Notes: generated from the sequence alone by a model not told the origin. A DNA stretch of 64,000 nucleotides from Maridesulfovibrio ferrireducens (GCF_016342405.1 NZ_JAEINN010000001.1:1-64000); one strand, 5' to 3'; numbered from the stretch's first letter, positions 33,610-44,046 are shown. Translations and numbers: made by a program.

Positions 33610-34977
33610 TTACGGCTTTGTGGTATGTGTATACGTTCTGATCAGGCGGGAGGCTCGTGATTGGCTTATTTTAAGGGCAACAGCAACTTTGCGGCTGCTG
33701 CCATGTTCGGCATAGGCATCAATAATCAGTTGGCGTTCAACAGCCTGCATGGCCTCGTCAAGGGAGCCTGCTCCCAGAATGGGAGATAAGTAGTTGCAGG
33801 TTGTTTCATAGATGGATGAGGGAAGGTGATCCACGTTGATAATGTCATCTTCCACCGTGACGACAAGTCGTTCCACAAGGTGGGCCAGTTCTCGGATGTT
33901 GCCGGGCCATGAGTAGAGACAGAGTACTTTCTGGGCATTGGAGGAAAATCTTTTTCCTTTGCCGTGGGCTTTTCCGTAGCGGTTTAGAAAAAAGTGTAAC
34001 AAGGGAATGAGGTCATCAAGTCTGTCTCGCAGAGGGGGAATTATAATATCAAAGACATTGAGCCGGAAATATAAATCCTGTCGAAAGGCTCCGGACTCGA
34101 CCATGCGGTCCATATTGCGATTGGAGGCAGCTAAAATGCGTACGTCTGCTTTCACCGTGGAGGAGCTGCCTACCGGGCGGTATTCAAGTTCCTGCACCGC
34201 ATAAAGAAGTTTCGCCTGCATGGGGAGAGGGAGTTCGGATATTTCATCCAGAAAAAGAGTTCCTCCTTCTGCCTTGGCAAAAAGTCCGCCTCTGGATTTG
34301 GTTGCACCGGAAAAAGCTCCCTCTACATGCCCAAAAAGTTCAGATTCAAAAAGTTCCTGAGGAATGGCGGCGCAGTTGACCACTATAAAGGGTTTGTCGG
34401 CCCGTTTTCCGTTGGCATGAATGAACTTTGCTAAAAGACTTTTGCCGCAACCGGATTCGCCCAGAAGCAGGCACGGAGCGCTGATGCTGCCTACCTTGCG
34501 AGCCGCGTTGACAGTTTGTTCCATCAGTTTGCTGTGGTAGATAAGATCTTCAGGTCTGGCTGAAGCAGGGTCTTCCTGATCGTAAACTAACTTTTCGGGG
34601 TCGAGAATCCGGCCTTCGTGAAAGTTGTCCCGGATACTTAAAAGGACGTATTTTACGTCTCTGTTTTCATCTAGAAGAGGGACCGCAATGGTTAAAACCT
34701 CAAGCCCCAGATATGTCTTTTGTTTTTGTTTAACCGGAATTTTTTTTTCGTAAACAAGGGGCAGAATGGGGCGATCCCAGGAGTTGTGCTTTTCCACTAC
34801 ATCCCAGAAAGGCATGTTGATCATTTCCTGTTGAGAGAACCCGTAGTGTCTTTCGCAGGCTTTGTTCACGTAAAGCATGCGGTAATTATTATCGTAGATA
34901 ATTATCTCATCGTGCAGATTGTCGATAAGTTTTGCAAATGTTTCAAAATCAAGTCCGAAATGTTCTGTTTTGTTCAT
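33610..34977 (-). CDS. Sigma-54-dependent PAS activator
   Basis: 455-residue enhancer-binding protein. An N-terminal PAS domain (LIDNLHDEIIIYDNNYRMLYVNKACERHYG, about 15-120) is followed by the AAA+ core: Walker A GESGCGKS (173-180), a GAFSGA variant of GAFTGA (220-225), and Walker B TLFLDE (240-245). A C-terminal helix-turn-helix (GSSRKVAVALKISQSRASRLI) of Fis/TyrR type ends the protein. The Ser in place of Thr in the loop that contacts sigma-54 occurs in some activators. The downstream DNA has three palindromes and a -24/-12 promoter, making this the likely regulator of eamA and the molybdenum-hydroxylase genes. The ligand sensed by PAS is unknown. Confidence 0.88.
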   Translation of the reverse strand: MNKTEHFGLDFETFAKLIDNLHDEIIIYDNNYRMLYVNKACERHYGFSQQEMINMPFWDVVEKHNSWDRPILPLVYEKKIPVKQKQKTYLGLEVLTIAVPLLDENRDVKYVLLSIRDNFHEGRILDPEKLVYDQEDPASARPEDLIYHSKLMEQTVNAARKVGSISAPCLLLGESGCGKSLLAKFIHANGKRADKPFIVVNCAAIPQELFESELFGHVEGAFSGATKSRGGLFAKAEGGTLFLDEISELPLPMQAKLLYAVQELEYRPVGSSSTVKADVRILAASNRNMDRMVESGAFRQDLYFRLNVFDIIIPPLRDRLDDLIPLLHFFLNRYGKAHGKGKRFSSNAQKVLCLYSWPGNIRELAHLVERLVVTVEDDIINVDHLPSSIYETTCNYLSPILGAGSLDEAMQAVERQLIIDAYAEHGSSRKVAVALKISQSRASRLIRTYTHTTKP

Positions 34978-35119
34978 GATTTTAAATATCCGCCCCTGAA
35001 AATCGTGTTGTCGTATTATATTTATATCTAGCTGCAGTTCTTGAAATTCTAATCTTTAGTCTGACGCATATGACAAGTCAATCTAGTGATTGCAAGTGTC
35101 TTTTAATTGAAGATATATT

Positions 35120-35157
35120 AAAAAAAGGCTGTCTCCTTACGGAGCCAGCCTTTCCTT
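35120..35157 (-). terminator. Terminator of nhaB
   Basis: Stem AAAGGCTG-T-CTCC with GGAG-C-CAGCCTTT, with a T-rich run on the minus strand side (AAAAAAA on the plus strand). It follows the nhaB stop at 35196. Confidence 0.75.
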
Positions 35158-35195
35158 TGTATCGTAATTTAAAGTTAAAAACGTTTAGATCAAAA

Positions 35196-36818
35196 CTACA
35201 ATAAGTAGTTAACAGCCGCGAGACCCATGAGAGACATGGTGATAGTGTAAGGTAGAGCCAGAAGCACCATCCTCCCATAAGAAAGCCTGATAACCGGAGC
35301 AAGAGCCGAGGTCAGCAAGAAAAGGAATGCAGCCTGACCGTTAGGAGTTGCAACACTCGGAATATTGGTTCCGGTGTTGATTGCTACTGCCAGCTTATCA
35401 AGATTTGTCATAATACTGAGCGCCTGAGTTGCTGCTGCCTGTGGTAAGCCAGCAACTGCATCAGCCCGTGCAATATGTGGATCGGTGAGCTTGTCCATCA
35501 GAGCCTGTCCAGTCATTCCGATGTCGGGAATGGCTCCGAGCAAGTGAACAAAGTGCATTTTGGTTTCGGAGATATAAACGGTAGCGACAAATACATTGTC
35601 AGAAATAGCCGAGAGCAAGCCGTTGGCAATGTAGTATGCAACAAGCTGGGTTTGGCCATGCAGGCTGAGCACGTAATTAATGATAGGATGAAATAGACCC
35701 TGATCATGAATTACAGCTACAACTGAAAAGAATACTACGAGAAGAGCAGTAAAGGGCAGTGCTTCCTCGAAAGCTTTTCCTAAATGATGTTCTTCAATAA
35801 CACCGTTCATAGAAGTAAGCAGAATAATAACTGACAGGCCGATAACGCCGACCGCAGCAAGGTGTAAAGCTAAGGCAGTAACGAGCCATATACCTGTTAT
35901 TGCCTGAATGAATAAACGGACCTTACCTTTCTGCCCTTGTTGTTCTTCCATTTTAATAGCTGTTTCAAGTAGGTGAGAACGAATGTTTCCGGGCAACTGT
36001 GCTCCGTAGCCGAAGAGATGAAAGTATTCAACGGTTACACAGGTCAGCAGTCCTGTAACTAAAACAGGCATTGATACAGGCATGACTTTCAGGAAGAATT
36101 CTACGAAGTGCCAGCCCATCTCACTGGCGATGAGCAGGTTCTGAGGCTCTCCGACCAGTGTGCAAACTCCGCCGAGGGCTGTTCCTACAGCACCGTGCAT
36201 CATAAGATTACGCAGAAAAGCTCGGAATTCCAACAAATCTTCACGGTTTTTAGCAATGACAGCCTGATCGTTACACAGGTCATGGTCACAGTGCAGGGTC
36301 TTTCCCGAGGCGAATCTGTGATAGACATTGTAGAATCCATAAGCCACGGCAATAATAACAGCGGTTACAGTCAATGCATCAAGAAATGCTGATAATATAG
36401 CGCCTGCAAGACAGAACAGTACTGAGATAACTATCTTAGAACGGACTCGAACGAGAATGCGTGTAAATGTGAATTGCAGAAATTCTTTCATGAAATAGAT
36501 CCCTGCGACCATAAAAATCAGCAGCAGGATAACTTCAAAATTTTTGATAGCTTCATGGTAAATTGTCTCACTTGAAGTCATGCCCAGAAAGACTGCTTCA
36601 AATGCTAGTAGTCCACCGGCTGGCAAAGGATAACATTTCAAAGCCATTGCCAGTGTAAAAATGAACTCTGCAATAAGCGCCCAGCCAGCTACAAATGGTC
36701 CGGCAACGAGCATAAGGCACGGGTTCAAGGCCAGAAAAAATAAAATGGTCAGTTTGTACCATTTAGGGGCAGCTCCCAGAAAGTTGCTGCCTAGTGCTTG
36801 CAAAAATGTAGGTTGCAT
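35196..36818 (-). CDS. nhaB: Na+/H+ antiporter NhaB
   Basis: Electrogenic sodium/proton antiporter in the inner membrane, important for sodium and pH homeostasis in salt water. It has about 12 hydrophobic segments; [68 protein letters not shown] and [15 protein letters not shown] are NhaB blocks. I chose the ATG at 36818 ([10 protein letters not shown]) because AAGGAG lies 6 bases before it, rather than the ATG 24 bases upstream. This gives 540 residues, close to the usual 500-530. Monocistronic. Confidence 0.92.
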   Translation of the reverse strand: MQPTFLQALGSNFLGAAPKWYKLTILFFLALNPCLMLVAGPFVAGWALIAEFIFTLAMALKCYPLPAGGLLAFEAVFLGMTSSETIYHEAIKNFEVILLLIFMVAGIYFMKEFLQFTFTRILVRVRSKIVISVLFCLAGAILSAFLDALTVTAVIIAVAYGFYNVYHRFASGKTLHCDHDLCNDQAVIAKNREDLLEFRAFLRNLMMHGAVGTALGGVCTLVGEPQNLLIASEMGWHFVEFFLKVMPVSMPVLVTGLLTCVTVEYFHLFGYGAQLPGNIRSHLLETAIKMEEQQGQKGKVRLFIQAITGIWLVTALALHLAAVGVIGLSVIILLTSMNGVIEEHHLGKAFEEALPFTALLVVFFSVVAVIHDQGLFHPIINYVLSLHGQTQLVAYYIANGLLSAISDNVFVATVYISETKMHFVHLLGAIPDIGMTGQALMDKLTDPHIARADAVAGLPQAAATQALSIMTNLDKLAVAINTGTNIPSVATPNGQAAFLFLLTSALAPVIRLSYGRMVLLALPYTITMSLMGLAAVNYLL

Positions 36819-37140
36819 CAAATTCTCCTTTTTGATGGACATAATTAGGCTGTTAGCGAGTATTGTCGTTATTAATGTGTTTTATTGCCGCAATAACTAT
36901 AAGGACTTACTCTCTGTCGGCTATAGTATACAAAACGCAAAAGTGGTTTACTCCTGAGTATTTAATCAGTCCAGTGCAATAACTGATTATTAATATGAGA
37001 TTTTTATTTTCGTATAAATTAATGTTGGTTTTATAGAGTTTTAGGGTAGTATTACATCATAGGCAATAATAGGATTAGATCTTTAGTGTCGATGAACTCG
37101 AATCCAAGAGTGTAGAAATTCTTGAAAGGGAACGGGGCTC
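36819..37140. other. Divergent promoter region between nhaB and the phosphotransferase-like gene
   Basis: This A+T-rich gap of 322 bp must hold promoters for both divergent genes. I see no further gene and no clear operator. The plus-strand gene has GGGAACGGGG just before its ATG, a poor ribosome-binding site. Confidence 0.4.
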
Positions 37141-39594
37141 ATGCAGGTCAAACAACTTTTTAAATATTGGACGTATCTTTTTTTTGCTCCGGGCGCTCAC
37201 CTTAGGCATAAGTATTCGGCGTTTAAGTCTCTTTTAGTCCATGATGCTACTGCCCTTGAATTAATTGCTGATCTTGAAGACGTCTTTTACAGTAAAAAAA
37301 AGGTTGATAATCAGCGCGTGATCTGGCTGATTCATCGGTTATCATTGGCAGTTGAGGCTATGACCGGGCAACTGGTCGAAATGAATCCCCTTCGTTACAT
37401 GAATTTAGCGGAAAATTTTTGTAGAATAGATGACCGCGTAAAGCTTGCTGTTGATCATGATCTGCCGGACTCTGACCCTCCTTATATTCTCTCTCTTGAC
37501 AAAGCCGCAGACTTTCCTGATTTGGCCGGGGGCAAAGGAGCTAATCTCGGGCGTGCTTTCAACGAAGGCAGTGTTAATGTTCCGCCCGGTTTTGTTGTGA
37601 CTGCGAATGCTTTTAATCTGTTTATTGATTTTAACGGGTTGAGAGATGCAATAGAAAGTCGTTTAAGCCTTATGGAGGTTGATAACCATTCCCTCCTTGC
37701 GAAGCTTACCCTTGAAATACAGGAACTGATTTTGGCCGCAGATGTTCCCGATGAAATTGCGGATGGTATCAGTTTGGCTATGTCGGAGATGTTTTCGGAG
37801 GAGGAGTTGATAGCTGTCCGCTCAAGTGCGTTGGCCGAAGACGGTGATATCTCTTTTGCCGGACAATATGCCAGTGAACTCAGTGTGCAGAAAAAAGATG
37901 TGCTTGAAGCGTATAAACGGGTTTTGGCTGGTAAATTCTGTCCCCGAGCTGTTTTTTACCGAATTTCTAACGGACTTTCCGACAGCGAAACTGCTATGGC
38001 TGTGTTGATTCTTCCCATGGTTGAAGCTGAGAAAGCGGGGGTTATCTATTCTAAGAATCCTGACTCTCAGTTCCGTAGTGAAAATATCTGTATTTATGGA
38101 GTTCACGGGCTTGGTGACTCTTTGGTAGATGGAAGTATTTCTCCTGCAAAAGCTTTTCTCTCCCGAGATCCTGAACCTAAATTGATTCGAATCAATTCTA
38201 CAAAGAGGGATGCTCTTCCAAGTGAGGCAACTCTTCTTGAGCTCGGACGGATTGCCATGCGGCTTGAATCTCTTTTCGGCTTTCCGCAAGACATTGAGTG
38301 GGCTAAAGACTCTTCCGGCAATGTTTATATCTTACAGACACGTCCGATACAGCAGAATACAGATAAAGCTGCCGAGGTTCACTCACCAATAGAGAACACT
38401 CCTATAGTCAAAGGGCTTGAGCGTGCGTCACTGGGAGTGGGATGCGGTGAGATTTATTTTGCAGTAACCGGTAAGGATTTTGCGAATATTCCTGAAGGGG
38501 CGATCGTTGTTACACCGACTCTTAAGCCCGTACTTTCTCTGTTTATCTCTAAAATGAACGGGGTTATTGCCGGCACAGGCAGCCGGGCAAGTCATTTTGC
38601 ATCCGTTGCACGTGAGTGTGGTCTACCCGTTTTGGTCGGGGACACTCTAGGGCGTTTTTCAACAGGACAATTTGTGACGGTAGACGGGGGTGATGGAACG
38701 GTGTTCGATGGCTGTGTGGAGGAAGTGGTAACTAGAAATTTTAAGAAAGAGAAAATTGCACAGCGAGTCTTTGATTTTTCCTCCAAAGTTGCGCCTTTTA
38801 CTGTAAAGCTGAACCTTACGAACCCTGAGTCTGCTGATTTTACGGCTGAAGGGTGTTGTTCGCTGCATGATTTAGTTCGTTTTTGCCATGAAAAATCAGT
38901 AGAAGAAATGTTTTCATTGGTGGATAAAATGGGTCGCGGTATGGGCGCGGCAAAAGAATTGAAAAGTGAGTTACCTCTGGTTATGTATATTCTTGATCTC
39001 GGTAAGGGATTAGTTTCAAGCGTACCTAAAAGGGGGCACATAACTCCTCAGGATATAAAGAGTCAGCCAATGCGGGAGCTTTGGAGGGGGCTGGCCAGTC
39101 CTATGGTGAAATGGTCAAAGGGACTGACTCATATAGACTGGGAGGAGTTCGACCGGGTCTCTGCCGGAATATTCAGTGTTAATTCGAAGTTGCTTGCTAG
39201 TTACGGCATTGTTTCGGAAGACTATCTTCATCTTATGATTCGTTTTGGCTATCATTTTTCTGTAGTGGATTCCATCTGCGGACCCAACGCAGGGGCGAAT
39301 TATATTAATTTTAGATTTAGAGGCGGTGGATCTGAACTTGAAAACAGGCTTTTACGGTTGGAATTTATTCGTCGAGTGCTTGATCATTACGGATTCAAAA
39401 TTGAAATACACGGGGATATGCTTGACGCCATATGTTCCAGAATCAGTGAGAAAGATACCTGTGTTTTGTTAAATATATTGGGGTATCTGCTGGCGGTTAC
39501 GCGACTGATGGATATGCGTCTTCAAAATGAGAAACAAGTGAAAGCCGAAGTCCGGCTGTTTATTGAGAGTGCGGAGAGGCTTGATGGGTACTGA
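37141..39594 (+). CDS. PEP synthase/PPDK-like phosphotransferase of unknown substrate
   Basis: 817 residues. After a unique N-terminal 110 residues comes a pyruvate-phosphate-dikinase ATP-grasp domain: AGGKGANLGRAFNEG, VPPGFVVTANAF, AVRSSALAEDGDISFAGQYA and IEWAKDSSGNVYILQTRPI. The phosphohistidine swivel domain follows with GTGSRASHFASVARECGLP; the catalytic His is residue 485. The PEP/pyruvate-binding TIM barrel that normally ends PpsA or PpdK is absent. Instead there are about 280 residues of unrecognised sequence, so the acceptor is probably not pyruvate. Rifampicin phosphotransferases offer a precedent for such rewiring. It overlaps the phosphatase-YkgJ gene by 11 bp, so the two are coupled. 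Confidence 0.8.
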   Translation: MQVKQLFKYWTYLFFAPGAHLRHKYSAFKSLLVHDATALELIADLEDVFYSKKKVDNQRVIWLIHRLSLAVEAMTGQLVEMNPLRYMNLAENFCRIDDRVKLAVDHDLPDSDPPYILSLDKAADFPDLAGGKGANLGRAFNEGSVNVPPGFVVTANAFNLFIDFNGLRDAIESRLSLMEVDNHSLLAKLTLEIQELILAADVPDEIADGISLAMSEMFSEEELIAVRSSALAEDGDISFAGQYASELSVQKKDVLEAYKRVLAGKFCPRAVFYRISNGLSDSETAMAVLILPMVEAEKAGVIYSKNPDSQFRSENICIYGVHGLGDSLVDGSISPAKAFLSRDPEPKLIRINSTKRDALPSEATLLELGRIAMRLESLFGFPQDIEWAKDSSGNVYILQTRPIQQNTDKAAEVHSPIENTPIVKGLERASLGVGCGEIYFAVTGKDFANIPEGAIVVTPTLKPVLSLFISKMNGVIAGTGSRASHFASVARECGLPVLVGDTLGRFSTGQFVTVDGGDGTVFDGCVEEVVTRNFKKEKIAQRVFDFSSKVAPFTVKLNLTNPESADFTAEGCCSLHDLVRFCHEKSVEEMFSLVDKMGRGMGAAKELKSELPLVMYILDLGKGLVSSVPKRGHITPQDIKSQPMRELWRGLASPMVKWSKGLTHIDWEEFDRVSAGIFSVNSKLLASYGIVSEDYLHLMIRFGYHFSVVDSICGPNAGANYINFRFRGGGSELENRLLRLEFIRRVLDHYGFKIEIHGDMLDAICSRISEKDTCVLLNILGYLLAVTRLMDMRLQNEKQVKAEVRLFIESAERLDGY

Positions 39595-40663
39595 TCATAA
39601 TAAACCGGCATATCATCTGACATGGGTTACGGACCAGCTTGCCGTGGGGTGTGCTCCCATGAGTTGTGTCCAACTTAAATCGCTGGAGGAACAGGGGGTG
39701 GATGCGATCCTGAACCTGTGCGGGGAGTTCTGCGACCTTTGTGACATCCAGAGAGAGGCCGGGTTTGATGTCTATTATCTTCCGCTCAAGGATGAAGAGG
39801 CTCCGGGGCTTATTGAACTTGAAAAGACTCTGGAATGGCTGGATGAAGCTATTTATCTAGGTAAAAAGGTTTTGATTCATTGTCGTCACGGTATCGGGCG
39901 TACCGGAACAATTCTCAATGCCTATTTGCTTCGTCGAGGTCTGGGGCATAGATTGGCTTGGAAAGCTTTAAGAAAACTGAGATCCAAACCTGCCAATTTC
40001 GAACAGTGGTGGGTCATCCGTAAATACGGCAAAAAGAGCGGCAAGTTAACGATTCGTGAACCTTATCTGGAATTCAAAAGGCTGGTTGATCTGTCTCCTT
40101 TTTTTAATGATTATGATCAATTGATTCAGCGCGTTGAATCTGTCGCTCGTGAGTCTGCACAAGTTGAAGCCTGCGGACTCAATAATGATCAGTGTTGTAG
40201 AACTCCGGTCAGTCTTACCTTGGTGGAAGCTGTACATCTCAGTCATCAGATTAATCTGGAGCTTGGTCACGAAGAACGTCTTGCTGTGATTGAACGGGCT
40301 GTTGAAACCGCTTGGGCTGAAAGGAGGGCTGCATCTGAACTGAGCAAAGAAAAAGGAGTTCTTGAGTTTTGTCTGTCCGGGGCAGGCTCGGTTTGTCCGT
40401 TGCTTAAAAATAAATCATGCCTTTTATTTGATGATCGTCCTTTGCAATGCAGAGCTTTCGGGTTGGATCTTTCCGAGGATGGAGAATTGTGGGGCAAGTT
40501 TCTGATTCCCGCATTGAATAAGATTTCTTCGGAAATATGGTTTGCTTACACCGGAGTTTTGTCTGACGAAAAGATGCCGCTTTTTTCTCTGCCGGATGTT
40601 GTTTCCGGTAAGTTTGTAGAAACCCTTTTCAAACGCATGATGAAGCAGGGTATTAATGAATAG
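39584..40663 (+). CDS. Dual-specificity phosphatase fused to a YkgJ-type Cys cluster domain
   Basis: 359 residues from the ATG at 39584, which has GGAGAGG upstream and overlaps the preceding stop. The N-terminal 170 residues are a dual-specificity protein phosphatase: the P-loop is HCRHGIGRTG with nucleophile C100 and R106, and D70 in LPLKDEEAP is a likely general acid. The C-terminal part (from about 180) resembles YkgJ zinc/iron-chelating proteins: CGLNNDQCCRTP, then VCPLLKNKSCLLFDDRPLQCRAF. This fusion, coupled to a phosphotransferase-like enzyme, suggests a phosphorylation/dephosphorylation switch with metal or redox input (inference). Confidence 0.83.
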   Translation: MGTDHNKPAYHLTWVTDQLAVGCAPMSCVQLKSLEEQGVDAILNLCGEFCDLCDIQREAGFDVYYLPLKDEEAPGLIELEKTLEWLDEAIYLGKKVLIHCRHGIGRTGTILNAYLLRRGLGHRLAWKALRKLRSKPANFEQWWVIRKYGKKSGKLTIREPYLEFKRLVDLSPFFNDYDQLIQRVESVARESAQVEACGLNNDQCCRTPVSLTLVEAVHLSHQINLELGHEERLAVIERAVETAWAERRAASELSKEKGVLEFCLSGAGSVCPLLKNKSCLLFDDRPLQCRAFGLDLSEDGELWGKFLIPALNKISSEIWFAYTGVLSDEKMPLFSLPDVVSGKFVETLFKRMMKQGINE

Positions 40664-40680
40664 TTTATGAATTAAGATCC

Positions 40681-41523
40681 TTAGGGTAGATGCTTAAACC
40701 ATATATTCATTGTTTCTAGTCCTCCGCTGATATTAGTATTATTCGGGATTGTTCCAGAATAAGTATACCCGGCTTTGGCAAAAAGAGAATTTACTCCGTA
40801 TGAACAGGCCCGTGCAATCGTGAAAAAGCACTTTTTACCTGTTGCTGCGGATTCTTTTTCTAGCTTGTGCAGTAATGATCCGGCTATACCTTTCTTGCGA
40901 TATGCGGGTAGAACTGCAAAGTCGGTAAGTTCCGCACTCCATCCGTCCGAGCCTGCTTCTGCTGAAGCCGCACCGATTAATTTATCCTTGTTAAAAACTC
41001 CATAAAAACAGCCGTTTTGATTTATTTCATGTTTGAGGAATTCAGCGTCATGAACAGGGAAGGGGTAGGTGCTGAAGATCTCTTTGTATAAGGCTGCAAG
41101 GAGTTCGCAATCCTGAACGGTTAATTTCCTGATTTTCAGCCCTTCTTCAAGTTTGTTCTCAACTCCTGCTCCTGATTTTCTTTCAGCAACAGCAATAACT
41201 TTATCAAGTTCACTTTGATTTTCAATGTTTTCACGCCAAGGCTGTCTGTATAAGCTTAAAAAAGCTCCGTCATCATTAGAAAATAAATTCGGAACTGACG
41301 CTTCTTCTGTAAATCCTTCTGCTACAAAGTCCGGCAAGTAAATTCTTGGGATTTTGGCAAAAATCTTTGAGACATTGGCTGCCTCGGCTTTGCTTTTAAG
41401 CTTAAAAAGAATTTCAGGCATGTCGTCCGGTGACAGGTTCATCAGATAAATTCTGTCATTAAGCGGGCCAATCTGAATTTTGCTTTGTCCGATTGAAATT
41501 ATTTTATCAGGAATCATTAGCAC
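40681..41523 (-). CDS. ablB: Beta-lysine N6-acetyltransferase
   Basis: GNAT-family acetyltransferase, 280 residues, that acetylates (S)-beta-lysine to N-epsilon-acetyl-beta-lysine, a compatible solute. The C-terminal half has the acetyl-CoA site ([23 protein letters not shown], the Q/RxxGxG/A motif). The N-terminal 130 residues are the extra domain typical of AblB, and [21 protein letters not shown] with [15 protein letters not shown] is a family signature. It overlaps the 3' end of ablA by 17 bp, the classic ablAB arrangement. Confidence 0.9.
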   Translation of the reverse strand: MLMIPDKIISIGQSKIQIGPLNDRIYLMNLSPDDMPEILFKLKSKAEAANVSKIFAKIPRIYLPDFVAEGFTEEASVPNLFSNDDGAFLSLYRQPWRENIENQSELDKVIAVAERKSGAGVENKLEEGLKIRKLTVQDCELLAALYKEIFSTYPFPVHDAEFLKHEINQNGCFYGVFNKDKLIGAASAEAGSDGWSAELTDFAVLPAYRKKGIAGSLLHKLEKESAATGKKCFFTIARACSYGVNSLFAKAGYTYSGTIPNNTNISGGLETMNIWFKHLP

Positions 41524-42820
41524 ATCTTTCAGTTCTTTCGTTTTCTTCAGGAGTCAGGCTGAGTGTCTCATCCCAATCGGAAAGCAGTTTTGCAATTCCG
41601 ATGGGGTTTTCTTCTGCGTCATCTTCCATTAATTGCAGTTTGCAATTCTCGCAGTCGCGGTCGCAATAATTGCATTCGTAGGTTTCCGGTTCAGCGTAAG
41701 TGGTTATAACCCCTTCGTAATTTCGCAAAATAATCTTGTTTGTAGCCCACGAAACAATATAGTTCGGCATCACTGGGATTTTTCCGCCACCGCCGGGAGC
41801 ATCAATGACATAGGTCGGAACAGCAAACCCACTGGTATGTCCGCGCAGGCTTTCCATGATTTCTATCCCTTTGCCCACTGGAGTTCTGAAATGTGACAAT
41901 CCTTCGGAAAGATCGCACTGGTAAAGGTAGTATGGACGAACTCTGTTTTTTACTAATTTATGATTGAGCGTTTTTATAAGACGCGGACAATCATTGATTC
42001 CGGCTAGAAGGACACTCTGATTACCAAGCGGGATTCCGGCGTCGGCAAGTTTTGTTAAAGCCCTTCGCGAAGATGCTGTCAGCTCACGTGGATGGTTGAA
42101 ATGGGTATTGATCCAAAGGGGATGATGCTTCTTCAACATATTTACGAGTTTGTCCGTTATTCTATACGGCAGGACAACAGGCATACGTGTTCCGATTCTT
42201 ACAACTTCCACATGGTCAATTTCACCTATTTTAGTGAGCAGCCAGTCCAGTTTTTCATCGGAGAGCATGAACGGATCTCCTCCGGAAAGCAGAACATCTC
42301 TGATTTGCGGAGTGTTGCGGATGTAGTCTAACCCTGCTTCAAGCTGAGCTTCACCGGGGATGGAATCTACATCTCCCACTTTTCTTTTGCGGGTACAATG
42401 TCTGCAATACATTGAGCAGAGATTACTGACATGAAATAAAACTCGATCCGGATATCTATGAGTAAGGCCCGGTACAGGGCTGTCTTTATCTTCATGTAAT
42501 GGGTCCACCATATCACTGCGGCTGATTATAAGTTCGCGCGGATTTGGAAAGGACTGTTTGAATACTGGGTCGTTTTTGTAGTTATCTGTATGGATAAGAG
42601 ATAAATAATAAGGAGTTACAGCAAGAGGGAATTTTTTGAGCGTTTGTTCATGTAACCTTCGTTCCTTATCGCTGAACTTTATACCGAGCGCTTTTTCAAA
42701 ACCGGACACTGTCTTTATTGAATTGCGGATATGCCATTTCCAATCAGTCCAGTCCGTTTTGGACGAATCTTCGTCTAAAATGTCGGATAATTGCTGCTGA
42801 TGTGAATTGTATACTTCCAT
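41507..42820 (-). CDS. ablA: Lysine 2,3-aminomutase
   Basis: Radical-SAM, PLP-dependent enzyme converting L-lysine to beta-lysine, first step to the osmolyte N-acetyl-beta-lysine. The cluster motif is C135-x3-C139-x2-C142 ([13 protein letters not shown]). [37 protein letters not shown] and [15 protein letters not shown] (PLP lysine) are family motifs. The C-terminal [11 protein letters not shown] holds the zinc-type cysteines. 437 residues, normal for AblA. AAAGGA precedes the ATG. Expression is expected to respond to salt, though no salt-responsive element can be recognised. Confidence 0.94.
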   Translation of the reverse strand: MEVYNSHQQQLSDILDEDSSKTDWTDWKWHIRNSIKTVSGFEKALGIKFSDKERRLHEQTLKKFPLAVTPYYLSLIHTDNYKNDPVFKQSFPNPRELIISRSDMVDPLHEDKDSPVPGLTHRYPDRVLFHVSNLCSMYCRHCTRKRKVGDVDSIPGEAQLEAGLDYIRNTPQIRDVLLSGGDPFMLSDEKLDWLLTKIGEIDHVEVVRIGTRMPVVLPYRITDKLVNMLKKHHPLWINTHFNHPRELTASSRRALTKLADAGIPLGNQSVLLAGINDCPRLIKTLNHKLVKNRVRPYYLYQCDLSEGLSHFRTPVGKGIEIMESLRGHTSGFAVPTYVIDAPGGGGKIPVMPNYIVSWATNKIILRNYEGVITTYAEPETYECNYCDRDCENCKLQLMEDDAEENPIGIAKLLSDWDETLSLTPEENERTERCANDS

Positions 42821-43209
42821 TGTAAGTCCTTTGACAGCCGTGTCGTTATAAATAATGTAAAATCAATAAGGTAGAAGGCGTTAAAAAGGGTTATTAAAGC
42901 CTGTTGTTACACGCGATAATTTTTGATGTTAAATTTTTGTATGTCGTAAAAAAAGTCAGTAGTATGCTGTGTAAGCATATTATGAGTATGTAAAATATAT
43001 ATTTTAATGCATTGAGAATGCAAATAGATATTAAATAGCAATGAAATTAATTTCTTTTACATCAGTAAAATTAAATTTTAGAGTGTAAAACATTAAAAAA
43101 ACAAAAATAAATTGAGTAATTGTTCTTATTTTTTGATTAAATCAAACTAACAGTTAAGTCGCAAGGTGACTTACTAGGTACTTAATGGGTAGTTTTGGTA
43201 CCCATTTAA
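42821..43209. other. A+T-rich gap between the LuxR-type regulator and ablA
   Basis: 389 bp with no supportable gene. It contains a small perfect hairpin TATGCT-GTGTA-AGCATA (42963-42979) and, next to the regulator's stop, AATGGGTA/TACCCATT (43184-43206), which may end the regulator transcript although a T-tract is missing. The right part of the gap is otherwise featureless. The ablA promoter must lie near 42830-42900. Confidence 0.4.
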
Positions 43210-44046
43210 CTATGAGTTGTTTTGATGCTTGAGGTAGGAAATGAGTGAAATCTTTTTCCCGCGCAGGCCGAGTTTGCGCCGGATATTTTTCCGATGAGTC
43301 AGAATTGTATCCACAGAAAGTCCGAGTAGTTCCGCGGTATGTTCACTGCTTTTTCCCGCTTCTATGTAGCGGCATATTTCAATTTCGCGAGGAGTTAGCT
43401 TAAGTAGAAGATCTTCGAATTGATCTCCTGTTTTTCCTGTAAGAGCTTCTAATCGTTCTTTAATAAATTTTCCGAAGCTTTTTCGCATTTGCGGGAGTGG
43501 CTCTTTAATCATTCTGTCGAGGGCGGGTATGATCTGCTCGCGCACTTGCAATGCAAAATCTTCGTGCATGTCTTTTTTTTCTTCTTCTACCGATTCGATG
43601 ACAGACCGTAATGCGACATTCATACCGTCGACCTGTTCGCGGGTTTTTTCGAGTCCGCTTTCAAGACGTTCTTCATATGTTTCATGGAGTTCAACCAGAG
43701 GCGCATTGTTGGTAACAATCGCTAAAAAACCGTCTGAGCAAAAAGGGACCGGTAGCGATATGAGTCTTAAGGAGTAGCTTCCACCGCTTTCTCCGTATGG
43801 TATTTCATGAACATTTTCTGTGGGGTAGAGCTTAACAAAATTAGCTATATTGTCAGTTTCTACTCTGAAGACACTCCAGAGAGTGTTACCAATCAATTTG
43901 TCCTCGAAAAAAGATTGCGCGGGTTTATTGGCGCGGCAGATAATTCCTTCCTTGTCTGCAAACAGAATGAAATCAGAAAAAGATTCAAATACTTCTGATA
44001 TTTGTTCCGGCAGACGATCTGGGTTGTCCTGATATTCAGAATCCAA
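43210..44046 (-). CDS. PAS-LuxR transcriptional regulator
   Basis: 278 residues. A PAS-like N-terminal domain (FESFSDFILFADKEGIICRANKPAQSFFEDKLIG) leads through a coiled coil (about 125-180) to a C-terminal LuxR/GerE helix-turn-helix: LKLTPREIEICRYIEAGKSS, HTAELLGLSVDTILTHRKNIRRKLGL. There is no receiver domain, so it senses a small molecule or acts with a partner. It is upstream of ablAB on the same strand but 389 bp away. A role in ablAB control is possible but not shown. Confidence 0.83.
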   Translation of the reverse strand: MDSEYQDNPDRLPEQISEVFESFSDFILFADKEGIICRANKPAQSFFEDKLIGNTLWSVFRVETDNIANFVKLYPTENVHEIPYGESGGSYSLRLISLPVPFCSDGFLAIVTNNAPLVELHETYEERLESGLEKTREQVDGMNVALRSVIESVEEEKKDMHEDFALQVREQIIPALDRMIKEPLPQMRKSFGKFIKERLEALTGKTGDQFEDLLLKLTPREIEICRYIEAGKSSEHTAELLGLSVDTILTHRKNIRRKLGLRGKKISLISYLKHQNNS

